NCBI GenBank assembly: GCA_028023455.1
Contig: JAQFVV010000072.1
Location: forward strand, 4,587,214 to 4,651,213
DNA from: Epiperipatus broadwayi
Taxonomy: Eukaryota > Onychophora > Udeonychophora > Euonychophora > Peripatidae
DNA: 64,000 bases
Reading direction: 5' to 3'
A program made the translations under genes and the position numbers. How positions within the stretch are numbered: the first letter of the stretch is position 1; each line of letters opens with the position of its first letter. The notes under the pieces are model-generated. The model made no database searches and had not been told where the DNA came from. It was given only the letters and a program-made list of their open reading frames with translations. Positions 22,544-34,159 of this stretch are shown piece after piece.

Positions 22544-23448
22544 TATTTTTTCTTTTTTTAATAAAGTTTTCTTTTAATAATTTTCCATCTGTGTGATTTT
22601 ATATATATATATACGAGTTTAGATGACTTTTAATTTTCAATTTTTAAAAACAAATTTTTATTTGTGAACTTTTTATTTTTAATTTCTAATTTTATTTATT
22701 ATAATAATGTAACAGCATGTGTGCCTATTACAATATATATAAGATATATTTGGGAATATCTAATTAAAATCTTACATGGATGAACCCCCCAAAATATATC
22801 TTACTTAAGATTTTTTTTACTCATCACATATCAAATATTGTGTTGCATTATTTGGAAAACAGTGAGTGAGAAAGTGAAGCTCTTATTTTATTACATATTT
22901 CACATTCTAAATTTGTAACAGAAAAGTTTCATTTAAGGATGCAGTGTAAAAATTTTAAATATGCAATGGCAAAATCATAAAACTAACCAATGTGCCCTGA
23001 ATGTGATCCTATAATGTCCACTAGTGAAAAATAACATCTTGCTTGCATGGAATATGCAAAACAAATGAACAAAAAAAAACTTCTTGGAAACATGTTTTAT
23101 GGTGGAAACTTGAGCCTAGTCTTCATGAAGGAGCAAATCTTATTTACATTATAAAGATTATATCAAAGACATTCCAAAGAAGTACAATATGATTGTATCC
23201 ATGGGAGATATATGGCTGAAGATACAATGCATGAGAGAGTACCTGGTGTTGAAGAAATTCAGAAAGAAAGGTTTACTGCAAAATTTATAAGATATCATAA
23301 AATATATAAACAGAATAAGGGATCAGAATGTTATATATGTGAATGTATTTGTTATTAGCAGATAGGTTTAAATAGTCATAAAATTTAATGAAAATAATTC
23401 TGAATATTATTTTGTTTAGACTTTTTTTTGGAGCTGGTATATATATAT

Positions 23449-23605
23449 AAAATATACAAACCATCATACAATTACAAATATCCAGTAACGCCCCCTGTTT
23501 TAAAGATCTATATCTCAATAATAGCAAACCTATTATTGAGATATAGATCTTTAAAACAGGGGGCGTTACTGGATATTTGTAATTGTATGATGGTTTGTAT
23601 ATTTT
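23449..23605. repeat. Perfect 76-bp inverted repeat with 5-nt loop
   Basis: Arms 23449-23524 and 23530-23605 are exact reverse complements over all 76 bases; the spacer is CAAAC. The arms contain a CAGGGGGCG block unusual in this AT-rich DNA. Perfect arms imply recent origin, gene conversion or an assembly/library fold-back. Confidence 0.93.
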
Positions 23606-24289
23606 CTATAATTATTTCAGTTAGTGTTAACAGTAACTTTCTTTTCATATATATATATGATTGTTATAGCTATTGTGATTGTCTATGTATTGACTGGTTT
23701 TTAATGATATATATATATATTTCCAAGTTTTATTCTTTTCCACCTTTGATCAGCCCAGAAGGAAAACTAACCTCTATCACTTTGGATGTATTTTGAAACA
23801 ACCATGTTACTTTCCAAGTAAGACATACATAGCTAATATATTTTAACTTCAGATACATATTTTTAGATATAATTTTAAACATTATATACATACAATCAGT
23901 CTGACAGTTTTATTTTAACTATTGGCCAGGGCAGTTGGCTTTTATTAGCTATTGTTCTTGGTAAAGTGCTTTCTAATTAAGTAACTATAAATGGATAACT
24001 CCATACATTAAATATTTCCATCTAAACCTTCCATTAAAAATATTATGCATTATCTTATCTCACTATGTGTTATTTTAAGAATAATGTTATATCACAGGTA
24101 AGCTAAATGATTCAGAATACCCAAATCTCTACATTAGGAATGACACCCTATTTACCTTTACATATTTAAATTGGGACTATAAATTGTGTTGAATATATTA
24201 ATATGATACCAAACACCCCTTACTCATGATTGAGGACAATATCAATTCACATACACACACAAGCTTAAAAGAATAACAAATCATAGTAT

Positions 24290-24540
24290 CTCTTGTTTAC
24301 TGAATGATTAGTAAAAATTATTAGTATACATAAAGTGAATGGCATAAAAGTTGTGAAGGCACAAAATTTGAATCTTGTCGATTAAATTATAATTGTACAT
24401 ACATATTGAACAAATGATGAAAGATATATGTAACAGGTGGTAATATGGATCAATTGATGAGTGCTGGTTTAGTATAAAATTGCCTATCTTGGGGATCATT
24501 TACCTTTTTCATATATCTTTGGTCATATGTTTCAGAATAT
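24290..24540 (+). mobile_element. Family B arm fragment
   Basis: Contains the family B landmark order: AATTGATGAGTGCTGGTTTAG, then a TTGGGGATCATTTACCTTTTTC block. The hammerhead core is decayed (UUGAUGA; AAAA in place of GAAA). Confidence 0.55.
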
Positions 24541-24559
24541 AGTGATGAACAGACATTTG

Positions 24560-25060
24560 AAATATATATATAGTGTTTTCCTGAGGATTTATGATGATGG
24601 TGTTGGAATTGTATTTATATGTTAGTCCATTTCCATCATCTAATACGAGTATTGAATGTCTTTGGAAAAATTTAATTTTATATAAATATTCCAAATATAG
24701 TCAACTGTTAGTAATAGCATTCAGGTTAGTATATGCACAACATTTTGAGAGATTTCCTCCTCTCTTCAGATGTTCCTGACCTGACTAGTGACAGTACTAG
24801 CATAGGAATTGAACCCGGACCCTTAAATTCTTGAGTATTGAATTTTAAGGTAACACTCTAACCAATTGAGTCATCCTGTGAAAGATAACAGTCAGTAAAA
24901 AATTCATATACTTATCTGTGAGATTCCTCCTGATTTGTCCACTTTTTTCTAAGAGCAAAGTTGATTAGTGATTTCTATACATTACGTATAGCACACTAGG
25001 TTGACTTATGGGATTGTTTGCCATTGTCACATGAGCATCTTCTTTAAATTTTCTTTATTG
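24560..25060. repeat. Family D repeat with tRNA-like module
   Basis: Resembles 42480-43400 in order and orientation. The minus strand shows CTGAAGA, a GAGAG/CTCTC hairpin and CAAAATGTTGTG. Between lies a tRNA-Lys-like stretch listed separately. Confidence 0.55.
24803..24885 (-). other. tRNA-like sequence (Lys-like) within family D
   Basis: Minus strand: an A-box-like GACTCAATTGGTTAGAGTG and a B-box-like GGTCCGGGTTCAATTCC separated by about 35 nt, as in a tRNA-derived SINE head. The acceptor ends do not pair well and the arms are broken, so I do not call a functional tRNA. Confidence 0.55.
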
Positions 25061-25940
25061 TACCTTTTCATCTCTATCCAATATTTTTGTATTTTCACAA
25101 TTGAACATATGTTCATTTGTACTGTACCGGTCCAAACATGTTTATTCATCTAACATGAGCTGGAACTCACAAAATGTACCTCAAACCCAGTCAAGCCCAA
25201 GATTTAGGTCAGGGACCACCCTGAATTCGAACCCACTCTCCAAGCCCCAGATCAAACACCTAATGGATAACATAACAATGATGACACATGAGAATTAATT
25301 TTAAATCCGGCCGACTAGCAAAGTTGAGCAAAACAATGAGACATCTATTAACTATGACTAAACTAATATATATATATATATATCAGTATGGCTGTACATT
25401 TGGAAGTGGAGAAAAGAGGAATTCAAACTACTCAAATAAGTTAGACAATAAAATATAGTTTAATATAATGACAAATTGTTTACATACATCATGACTTAAT
25501 TGTATACCTTAGTGTGTGTGTGAGTGAATGAGCAAGCGGTAGATGATTGCATAGTGTCATTCATGCTATTATTTTTCATATGCTCTTTATTAGCTAAATA
25601 ATATATTATAAATAAACACATACCTTTGATGGGTCCAATATTCAGATGCCAATCGATTATTAAAAAGAATTACATAATATTGCTATTAACGCTTTGGATT
25701 ACGGTTCTGAAATGTGGTGACTAACATTATTTAGCGAAGCATTCCGAGATTCATTACAGTTATAATACAAACTATTTTCACACCATTACGGTCGTAAAAA
25801 TAAATAAAATACATTTGAAAACACATTTGATTATATGTAATATAAGCGGGACTCGAACTCAGACTTTCACACAACCCACCACTCTCAGTGCCATCTCATA
25901 TTGCTGATCTACATGATCACATACATGTTGAAAAGATAAA

Positions 25941-25997
25941 TAATCACCAATATATGTATTTCATGCTAAACCAGCAATCATCAGTTGGTCTAGATTA
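25941..25997 (-). ncRNA. Hammerhead ribozyme, family B left arm
   Basis: Minus strand, 57 nt: UAAUC, UAG bulge, ACCAA, then CUGAUGA, stem II (UGCU, GGUUU loop, AGCA), GAAA, an 8-nt minimal stem III (UACAUAUA) ending in AUA, then UUGGU and GAUUA, which pair with ACCAA and UAAUC. All invariant core positions are present; predicted cleavage follows the A of AUA. One U-U mismatch at the base of stem II is the only flaw. Confidence 0.78.
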
Positions 25998-26259
25998 CTA
26001 TCCTCACACATATATATATAATCAATGCTCAGATTTATATTAAGATAGCCAATCTTCATACTTTAATGGACAGGCTTCAAACTATTTCAACTCATAACTT
26101 TTCAGCCTAGGGCTTTGAACGTTCCATCATCAGATTTTCAATGAAATGGAAGGCTGAAAAGTTGTGAGTTGAAATAGTTTGAAGCCTGTCCATTAAAGTA
26201 TGAAGATTGGCTATCTTAATATAAAGCTGAGCATTGATTATATATATGTGTGAGGATAG

Positions 26260-26316
26260 TAATCTAGACCAACTGATGATTGCTGGTTTAGCATGAAATA
26301 TGTATATTGGTGATTA
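26260..26316 (+). ncRNA. Hammerhead ribozyme, family B right arm
   Basis: Mirror of the left-arm ribozyme: same stem I (ACCAA/UUGGU and UAAUC/GAUUA, UAG bulge), CUGAUGA at 26272-26278, GAAA at 26295-26298, predicted cleavage after 26306 (AUA). The stem III loop is AUGU here and ACAU in the left arm. Confidence 0.78.
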
Positions 26317-26756
26317 TTTATCTTTTCAACATGTATGTAATCAAGTAGATCAGCAATATGAGATGGCACTGAGACTGGTGGGTTGTGTGAAAGTCTGAGT
26401 TCAAGTCCCGCTTATATTACATATATAAATACAGGTTTAAGCCTGTATAATGTATTAATTTGATTATATGATAAAATACCTAATGAAGCTTCTTTTAATT
26501 AGCGCTGGTAAGAAAAACGCATTTTTTCCCCCAAGGCATATAGATACTCTTAAATACAGAAATAAGTTACGATGGTGGGATTGTATAAGACTGAAATAAA
26601 TCTAATAAAACTAGTAGTAATTGGCATTTATATATATATATATTGAGCAGAGCGCAATTTTAATATTAGAGTATTAAAACTGGGTCATGAAGCAAAAGAA
26701 ATAATAATATGAAGAAGTTTGTGGTGCTGACATAATGGCCTAAAAATAACAGGAAA

Positions 26757-26960
26757 AATCATGCTTCTAGATGAAAAAATGAAGTGGATAGGCATGCAGT
26801 GGACATCAGCTGATGTGCAGGCCTTTTTATATGAAAAAAGTGGATGGGCATAGCATGTGCCAGACTTAGGGATCACCGCCAGAGGCCTTTTTATATGAAG
26901 AAGTGATATGCATAGCATGTGCCAAACTTACAGAATCACTGCCAGAGGCATTTAAACGGA
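26757..26960. repeat. Imperfect tandem repeat, about 64-bp unit
   Basis: A unit containing GGCCTTTTTATATGAA, GCATAGCATGTGCCA and ATCACCGCCAGA occurs at about 26819-26882 and 26883-26946, with partial copies on either side. Not coding. Confidence 0.75.
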
Positions 26961-26969
26961 ATAAGTGGA

Positions 26970-28660
26970 TATAATGAGGTTCGATCTTGTCATAACCCCC
27001 ATATTAGAAGCACATATATATAAACATGAAGATAAGGCCGAATGTCAGTAACGCAGTACAGATAAATATCACTAATGACATGAAATATAATTTACTGCTT
27101 TAAAATAGATGACCCTTGCTTGAATGCCATAATTTATATGAATAATAGACTATGCAGTTATATATATAAAGAGAGAGAGATATTTAGATAAAAAAATATA
27201 CATGAAGATTTTATTTAGTAATAGAAACATTAAAATTTACTTAATAACTAAAATAGTAAAATATTAAAATTTACCCCCTTTTCCTTTTCTGATATTTAAA
27301 ATAATTCAATCCCACCTTCATGGATTTTACAACAACTGAGAATATTTAAGTACTGTATTAGATATTTTAAGAGTATGGAAAAATAAAAGAAAGCTAGCAG
27401 TTATAGAAAACAACTAATAGGTCACCTTTTCAGAAATGAATAAATAATATTTTAAAATTTCAAAGCATTAATTAGCCTGAGTTCTGGATTCACCCTGGGT
27501 ACAAAATCCAGAGTTAAACAAATATATATATATTTTTATACTAAAATATAAATAAAATGTTGACTCGAAAAACAATCTGGCAAGCGTATTAATTAATAAT
27601 GCGTTATGTTTAAAAAGGGGACATTAATAACTTGCTTCATGAAGGTTTACTTTAAAATGACAGAAAAGATTTTTATAAATTAAGCTCACCAGTTTGCTTG
27701 AAATTGGCAAATTAATAATACAAGCATACATATAAAATCAAGTAATAAAAACTATAAATAAATGACCGCACCAAAGTTAAGGAAAGTTAAGAGCATATGT
27801 GAGAGAATTAAATTTAAAGAAATTACTTAAGAGCAAATTACATATTAAAACAAAAACAAAGTTAAGTAATACATTAGAAGAAATCTTGATAGATGAATTA
27901 GGCTAAATTTACTTTGAGGTGATGGCTTGAATTTAAGAGTCCAATTTAGTAGTGCACATACACGGCAATTGAAATGCAAGTTCTCCTGTGGCAGAAAGCT
28001 TCTATTAACATACTAAAGTTCTTAGGTTGGGCTTTGACTTCACTCTTGGCAGCAGAATGGTATGGCCATGGAAGATGATGACCCCACAGGGCCGAGAAGG
28101 GTAGTGGATTTTCTACTACATCATTTTTAGTTTCACAGCAATGTTAACAATCAGTTCTCCCTATAGTAGCTAATCTAATCTGTGATTCAAAATTCAGCCA
28201 TTTTATACTTTTTTTTATCAATTGTTTTTGAAGATGCCACAGTAAGATAACGTCCAAAAATAAATTCAAATCTATTTCCAGATTAGAAATAGATTTGACA
28301 ACATGTTTATAACAAAAGTATCTTTAATCTTAATCCCATTTTATTTTAAGTAAAACTTTAATTAAAATACCTACCCCAGATTAAAACAATAGTGTTTCCA
28401 ACCCTTTAATTATTTTTAGACAATCAACTGTAGCATCTTCCATATTGGATTTTACAAAATATACAGTTTAAAAGAAAAAATACTTTAAAAAGAAAAAGTT
28501 GTACAAATGACATATAATAAAATATTTACAAAAAAAAATATCAATATTTTGTTAGTATTTTGCTCCTATATATATCTATTTGAGCTGTACCTATGCATTT
28601 TAATAAAAAGAATAATCATAAAATTAATAATAATAAAAATGTTAATTTAAAAGTTAAAAT
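26970..28660. other. Unannotated AT-rich DNA
   Basis: No gene visible. A short inverted repeat (AAATCTATTTC / GAAATAGATTT) sits at 28268-28297. Confidence 0.45.
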
Positions 28661-28689
28661 TTTATAATGTAGTTGCGCATCTCAAATGT

Positions 28690-29000
28690 ATACATAAAAT
28701 GTACATACATGACAAAAGGAGCGGGATGGGATATAGGGTTTAAACACGGGTTAGTAGATGGAACTATGAAGCTCAATCTTAAGGTAAGATTGACTGCTTC
28801 AGTACATACATGGTCTGCTACCCTACACACATCTGTTTTTTTCTTTTCTAATCATCAGTTTGTGTTCTTGCAAGTGCTTTTCAAGTGGATGTCTCACCTC
28901 ACCAATATATGTTCTTCCACATTCACATTGTATTTCATAGATGCAATTTTTTCTATATATGAAGTAAATATATCTAGAAAGAAAAAAAAGTATATATGTA
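28690..29000 (-). pseudogene. Penelope-like element, GIY-YIG endonuclease fragment
   Basis: The minus strand encodes IYEIQCECGRTYIGEV followed by RHPLEKHLQEHK, the GIY-YIG nuclease motif that follows the reverse transcriptase in Penelope-like retroelements (family form: VYEIPC, YIGET, R, L, EH). After a frameshift near 28845, VADHVCTEA matches the conserved A-x-H segment further along the domain. The RT is not found next to it. In full elements this nuclease nicks target DNA. This copy is a dead remnant. Confidence 0.85.
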
Positions 29001-29039
29001 CTTATAATTACAATATGAGCTATATATGTCTTACTCACT

Positions 29040-30530
29040 AGACAAAATGTAGTGAACTGGGTGTTTCAAAAATATACCAAGTGTGTGGGAGAGTTTGGTC
29101 TGACTTTTGGGTTGATGGATAGTTGTGGAGGATTGATCTAAGATGAAAGATGCATTAAGTATAACTGTTGAAAATCTTTAATAGTAAATTAGTCTATCAG
29201 TTCTGGTTTAGAAATTTATATGTTTTATGCCTCTAACTCATTGAGATTATCTTTAGAATACATGTGTAATGAAAGAGAAGTTGATCTGACATTCTTTTCA
29301 CTGGCGGATAATTATTCTGTTATCAATTTTAAGCTTAGGAATGCACTACAGTAGAAATGAGATCTAATTAGTTACTTCTGTTTCTTTGAAGCAATAGTCA
29401 ATTATTTTATACATGTATGTATGTACAAATGTCTGTGTAAAAATAAAAGGTAAAGCAAATGATCCATTTTAGAGCAAAGACCTCCATCAATATCTAATCA
29501 TTAATCAACTACAGAATAATGATGATTTTTGTGGATTTTGGTTTTTGTTTTATTCACTAACTAATAAAAGCTAATTCACCCAATTATTAATAATAATTAA
29601 TTGAATGGTTATATGTATTGGTTAAAGATAGATTATCTGCTTGAAAAAAAGAAAGATTCCAATCTTCCTTAAAAATTCCCAGCTTACAGTAGCTGACAAA
29701 AAAATTATGTTTCATCTTGATTCAAAGCCCTTTTGATCACATCATCCAACTTAATTTGCAATTTATGGGACGCTTCGTGTATATATATAAATTACTTAAA
29801 ATTTTATTTATCCACATTATTCAAAGTAATCAAATTATAAATAGTTATTGCGTTTAAATTTGTTATATGTCTATAGGGTTATTAAATAATTAAATTGGCC
29901 AGCGGTTCTCTGATTAAAGAAAGTAGTGCTTTTAATCCATTAAATTTGTGTAAGGTTTAAAGATGCGACTGAAATTAAGTTGTCATTGCGAAATATTTCA
30001 ACTCAATGAATTTATCTATTTTACCATCGCTAAAAATGATTAATATTTGTAGATTTTATCAGTTATAAAATCAACTCAATTTAGGAGAAGTGTTAAAAAC
30101 TGACAGCTCATAGTGTTTATAGCGACTATATTAAGTTTTAAAAAAATTGGAAATTAAATGTAGAAGCAGATAAGAATGGAACTGAACTGCGCTCACAATT
30201 AAGAATATTAGATGACTTCTGCCCTAATAAATTCAATTTGAATTTTTTAATATATAAATATATGAAATTACACACCAACTGCACATATAAAGAAAAAAAA
30301 TCATATAGCTTTATGGCTCGGGGGTTCATAAGCAGCTCAAGGGCCAGACTGGACAAAAATCGATCCTGATATTTCACGATCCCAAATCTGATGTTCTATT
30401 AACTGCGTCAAACCTCGCAAGATGTATATGTGATATATATTTGGAAGCAATAATCTAAGTCATCTGACGAAAAAAAAACTAAATCGGAGTAAATGACCAT
30501 TGTAAATATAATAAATAGTATCAGATCAAT
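29040..30530. other. Unannotated AT-rich DNA
   Basis: No supportable gene or structured repeat. Confidence 0.45.
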
Positions 30531-30539
30531 AATGTCAAT

Positions 30540-30830
30540 ATGTCACATGGTTTGGTACTTGTAGTATGGCAGCCTCTGGAACTTAAACTCCTTGGATTGT
30601 GCCCAACTCTGACACTTCCAGGGCTTGAATTTTATATGAACCTCAGAGCAATAAAACCATATGATTATTTTTTTATTTTATTTTAATAATCTCAATAAAA
30701 AAATAATCCAGTGATACATTGCTCAGGAATTTATAAGAAGTGTGTGCACCCGAAGTGACAGAGTTGGAACTATGATCTATGGTTCTCGAGCTCCAGGGTC
30801 CGACACCTGACTACTGTACCAAATCAGTAT
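30540..30830. repeat. Family E repeats, inverted pair
   Basis: Sequence at 30560-30665 (CTCTGGAACTTAAACTCC, CTGACACTTCCAGGGCTTGAA, TATATGAACCTCAGAGCAATAAA) and 30705-30800 (inverted) form an imperfect palindrome. A third member lies at 58140-58280. They resemble a short interspersed element ending in AATAAA-like sequence. Confidence 0.5.
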
Positions 30831-31490
30831 ACTTGTACAAAAGATGGGATGATTGTGTTAGGAGGATTGTTGAGTGTAATAGTAGTAAGGAATGGGATAA
30901 AAGAATAGATGCATTAATAAAGACTAGGGAGTTGGAGAGATGGAGAACTAGTATGGAGAGTAAAAAGAGTTTAAGTATATATAGAAGTAAACAGAACATT
31001 GGGTCTGGTTAATTTATAATAATAGCAAGGAAAGTAGTTTATTGTTTAATGCTCGAACGGGATCTTTAGCAACAAGGAAATATACACATAAATAGAAAAA
31101 TATGGGTGATTTAGTCTGCAAGTTGTGTAAGGAAGGCATAGAAAATATTATGCATCTGTTAATTGAATGTAAATGCTTGAAAGCAGAAAGGGTATAAATA
31201 ATGAAATTATGGAAGAATAAATATAAACAAAGTGATTATACAGAAAGTGGGTTATTGGTGTTTATGCTGGGTTTGAGAAAAGATAAGGGGGATTCAGATA
31301 TGAAGGCCATGTAGTTGACAAAGATTATGTTGTGGAAATGGTATGGAGCAGATTATGGAAAAACATGGGGTGGGGAATAGAAAGGGAAGGTAAAGTGGCT
31401 AACAAATTTCCCTGGGCATAGTTTCTGAGAGATCCTGACTCCATATAAGGAGAAGTCACAGTGCATCACATCACACATGGGGAAAACTTA
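30779..31490 (+). pseudogene. LINE ORF C-terminal part with zinc knuckle
   Basis: An open segment (30779-31012) followed, after a frameshift or stop, by LLFNARTGSLATRKYTH and a zinc-knuckle, C-x2-C-x8-H-x4-C (31118-31171, CKLCKEG...HLLIEC). An RTG-L-T-R-block then such a knuckle is typical of the extreme C-terminus of several non-LTR retrotransposon polyproteins. No RT core remains upstream. Stops at 31013 and 31193 show it is dead. The exact clade is unclear. Confidence 0.75.
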
Positions 31491-31605
31491 GGGTGGGGAA
31501 TGGAAAGGAATGGTAAGGTGGCTAACATATTTCTCTGGGCATATTGGCTGCGAGATTCCTGCCTCCAAGAAAGGAGAAGTCATAGCACATCACATCATAC
31601 TGCAT
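31362..31605. repeat. Two-copy tandem duplication, about 115-bp unit
   Basis: GGTGGGGAATAGAAAGG... and GGTGGGGAATGGAAAGG... begin two copies that share TGGCTAACA, CTGGGCATA and AAGGAGAAGTCA followed by CATCACATCA. It lies in the 3' tail of the LINE remnant; repeated 3' ends are common in LINEs. Confidence 0.7.
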
Positions 31606-31904
31606 CATGCATGACAATAATTTCAATAACTGCATGAGTACTATGCATTTTCAAATATAAACTTATAATTTCAATACTTTTTATTTTTACTTAATTAATA
31701 TATTTTTTAGAAAGGCATTAATTTATAGTTTAATATTTCCCCCCACATTATATTATATTTATTTTTAAACCTACTATCTTATACTAAAATAATAAAAAAA
31801 GAGAAAATTTGTAATTATAAGTTAGACTATTTCCAGAATCTGTTTTGATTGTTAGATGGTTGAATTTTTCTAAAAACATTGTTTATTTAAATATTTCCAA
31901 TTAA

Positions 31905-32365
31905 AACAGCAACAAAAATTTATCCATACAATACTGCCACCTAGTGCAAGCTAGAAGATTGCACATTTTAATTCCTATTCAGCACTTTCTTATCCAATAT
32001 CCTCAGACTAGTTTCTAGCTTATGACATTCATCAGTGGGGAGTTTTAAATCTAGGCGCAGCTCAACTGGATCACTCCAACAACCACTTTTTTACTTGTTT
32101 TTGTTAATTATAAAGCTATCCACCCAAACTGAAAGCCCAACAATGTTATAAATCCAAGCTATTTTTCCTGATTTGAATCTAATTCAGCATCTACATATTT
32201 TGGTGTCTTTAGGTTTTTTTAATGACCACAGTCACCTTTATCCTTTGGCTAGGATTCGTATTAGACCACATAAACAGCACACAATCACAATTCTTTTTTG
32301 CTTACATCAGCTGTTAAAACAGTAGCAAAAATGTTTCCAGGGCAATAGTGCCACAATTTTGCTAC
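31905..32365 (-). mobile_element. Family A retroposon, old diverged copy with hammerhead relic
   Basis: Follows the family order: terminal AGTGCCAC-type block, CCAATATCCTCAGACTAG, CATCAGTGGGGAG, CATATTTTGGTGTCTTTAGG, and TTGCTTACATCAGCTGTTAAAACAG. In the hammerhead at 31992-32046 (-), CUGAUGA, GAAA and CUAGUC survive, stem I has one mismatch, and stem II is disrupted. Confidence 0.7.
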
Positions 32366-33428
32366 TTTTTTAACATCTTGCGTTAGCATAAAGAAATAGT
32401 AATCCTAGGGTGATATTTGTCAAATTACCTTCAACTCTGTACAAAGAGGTTACTATAAAACACAGTGTTTCGAGTGGTATCCTTCTCTCATCTTCAATCA
32501 TTACTATTTTGACCAGTAAAAGTAATAAATAAATAAAAATTAAGCCATTTTCCATATTACTATGGCTAATAATTCAATATGTGGAAATCATTCAGTATCT
32601 TTGCTCTTAAAGAAAAAATGGAGAAATTGGGAAGATCCTCATAGATAATAATTACATAAATTTTCTAATGACTGTTATTTTTGACAGAGTATTTTAATTA
32701 TATTAGAATATTCCTTTAAATTCAGTATTCAGAATCTGAACATCATTGTTTTAATTTCCATGCTAGTTCTATCATTGGTTAAACCAGCAATACCTGAAGA
32801 AGAGAAGAGAATAATAGCATATGCGTTAGTATTACCAGTTAAATGTTATTAGAAAAATGTAGGTAAAGTCTTACTTTTTAAAAAACATTAGACATTTAAA
32901 CTAAATGACAACTAGTTTAACATATACTTATAAAATATGCCACTCTCATTTTCGGACAAAAATGAAAAGAGAGATAAAAAAAAAGATGTGCTTAGAATCC
33001 ACTCAACAATAAAATCAGCTGTGTAAACTAAAGTAGGTTTAATTGGACCTCGCTATCACATAGGAAGAATATAAAACTCTATTTATGCCAATGAGAAAAC
33101 ATTGAGCATATTATATAATAGTTATACTTGTGTGGGTATGAATATAAAAGGCAAAATAGTCTAAAATAGTACAATGCATATTAAATGCTTTCCACAATTC
33201 CCAAAAAGAATCATTTAGTAAAGATTTTAGTATGGCTTTCCTTTCCTACTTTACCAATTAGTCAAAAATAGTTAGATATCCATTGTCTGATCAATAATAA
33301 ATAGATGCTGATTGTCAATGGGATACCATTTAAAAAATTATAACCTATCTAAAATATTCCCAGTTTTTCTTAATTCAAACCTAAATTATGTTTAAAGCAG
33401 AAAGATGCATTGATACAATTCTCCCTCT

Positions 33429-33497
33429 CTATTCATCTATCTATCTATCCATCCATCCATCCATCTATCTATCTATCTTTCTATCTATCGATCTATA
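33429..33497. repeat. (TCTA)n/(TCCA)n microsatellite
   Basis: Interrupted tetranucleotide array. Confidence 0.85.
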
Positions 33498-33544
33498 AAG
33501 TATTTGGAGGAGTTAAATTGTATTATTTTGTATTAATTTCTGAT

Positions 33545-33690
33545 ATTATCAATAAATTGTCAAGGTCAAGTTTTTAAAGAAAAATGGTTGGATCTCAAGT
33601 AGTAACAAGATTGAGCATTAAGTAAAGAACAATCACTCATATATATTTGATAGTTGATATTCAGAATACATGGATAAATAAAATCTTTAT
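33545..33690 (+). repeat. Family F single arm
   Basis: GTCAAGTTTTTAAAGAAAAA, then GGATCTCAAGTAGTAACAAGA and ATTGAGCATTAAGTA, parallels 20278-20372, the left arm of the fold-back element at 20223. Confidence 0.6.
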
Positions 33691-33899
33691 TTTTTTCAGT
33701 TTCATCTTTAATTGATTTCAAGTTTAGATTAGAAGAGATAAAATAAGTGGACTCCACAAGGTTGAAATATGTTGTGCTTCATCGGCTTTATTTACACCAA
33801 TCTGTCTTTTTAATATTTAAATAGATTCCCTCATGGATTTCAAATCATATTTTTCCAAATTAGCAATTACTTTAGCATTATTAAAATCAGGTTTGGGAC

Positions 33900-34110
33900 C
33901 AACTTCTAAAAAATGTAAAGTAAAAATTGATGTATTTAACTTTTGATTGAGGGCATTTTTTTATGTTCCTAATTTGAGATGATTGGCCTATATAGATTTT
34001 TGAGAATTGTGAACATGGAATTTTGTAAACACCATGGTATTCCAAAAGTACTCTGTATTTAGGTTTATGTGAAAAAACACTATTTTTTTAAGCTAGTGGA
34101 AAATAGTCTT
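33900..34110 (-). pseudogene. Penelope-like element, second GIY-YIG fragment
   Basis: Minus strand, one frame: a KPKYRVLL linker, then GVYKIPCSQFSKIYIGQSSQ, which matches the GIY-YIG N-terminal motif (family form: GVYKIPC...YIGQT). The reading frame stays open for about 25 codons more without recognisable motifs. It is distinct in sequence from the fragment at 28.8 kb. A 28-bp stretch of it (33997-34024) is repeated inverted at 34118-34145. Confidence 0.8.
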
Positions 34111-34159
34111 TATGTTAAAATTCCATGTTTACATTTCTCAAAAATATGTTGTTTTATTA

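Larger units (their letters stand above)
25838..26457. mobile_element. Family B hammerhead retroposon, full palindromic copy (620 bp)
   Basis: Bounded by an exact 13-bp TSD, ATTTGATTATATG (25825-25837 and 26458-26470). The arms (about 25838-26105 and 26152-26425) are nearly perfect reverse complements, and the central loop is about 45 bp. Each arm has one hammerhead on opposite strands. The outer arm reads as a tRNA-like B-box (GAGTTCAAGTCCCGCTTAT) on one strand. After the right arm comes a short unique tail with ACAGG and CCTGT repeats. No ORF. It must rely on proteins from another element. Confidence 0.85.

Noticed and set aside
26685-26918. Minus-strand 77-codon frame with repeated HxxxR-like pieces
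   Set aside because: It is the translation of the 64-bp tandem repeat at 26757-26960.
33429-33497. Possible CRISPR-like or satellite array
   Set aside because: Simple TCTA/TCCA tetranucleotide repeat.
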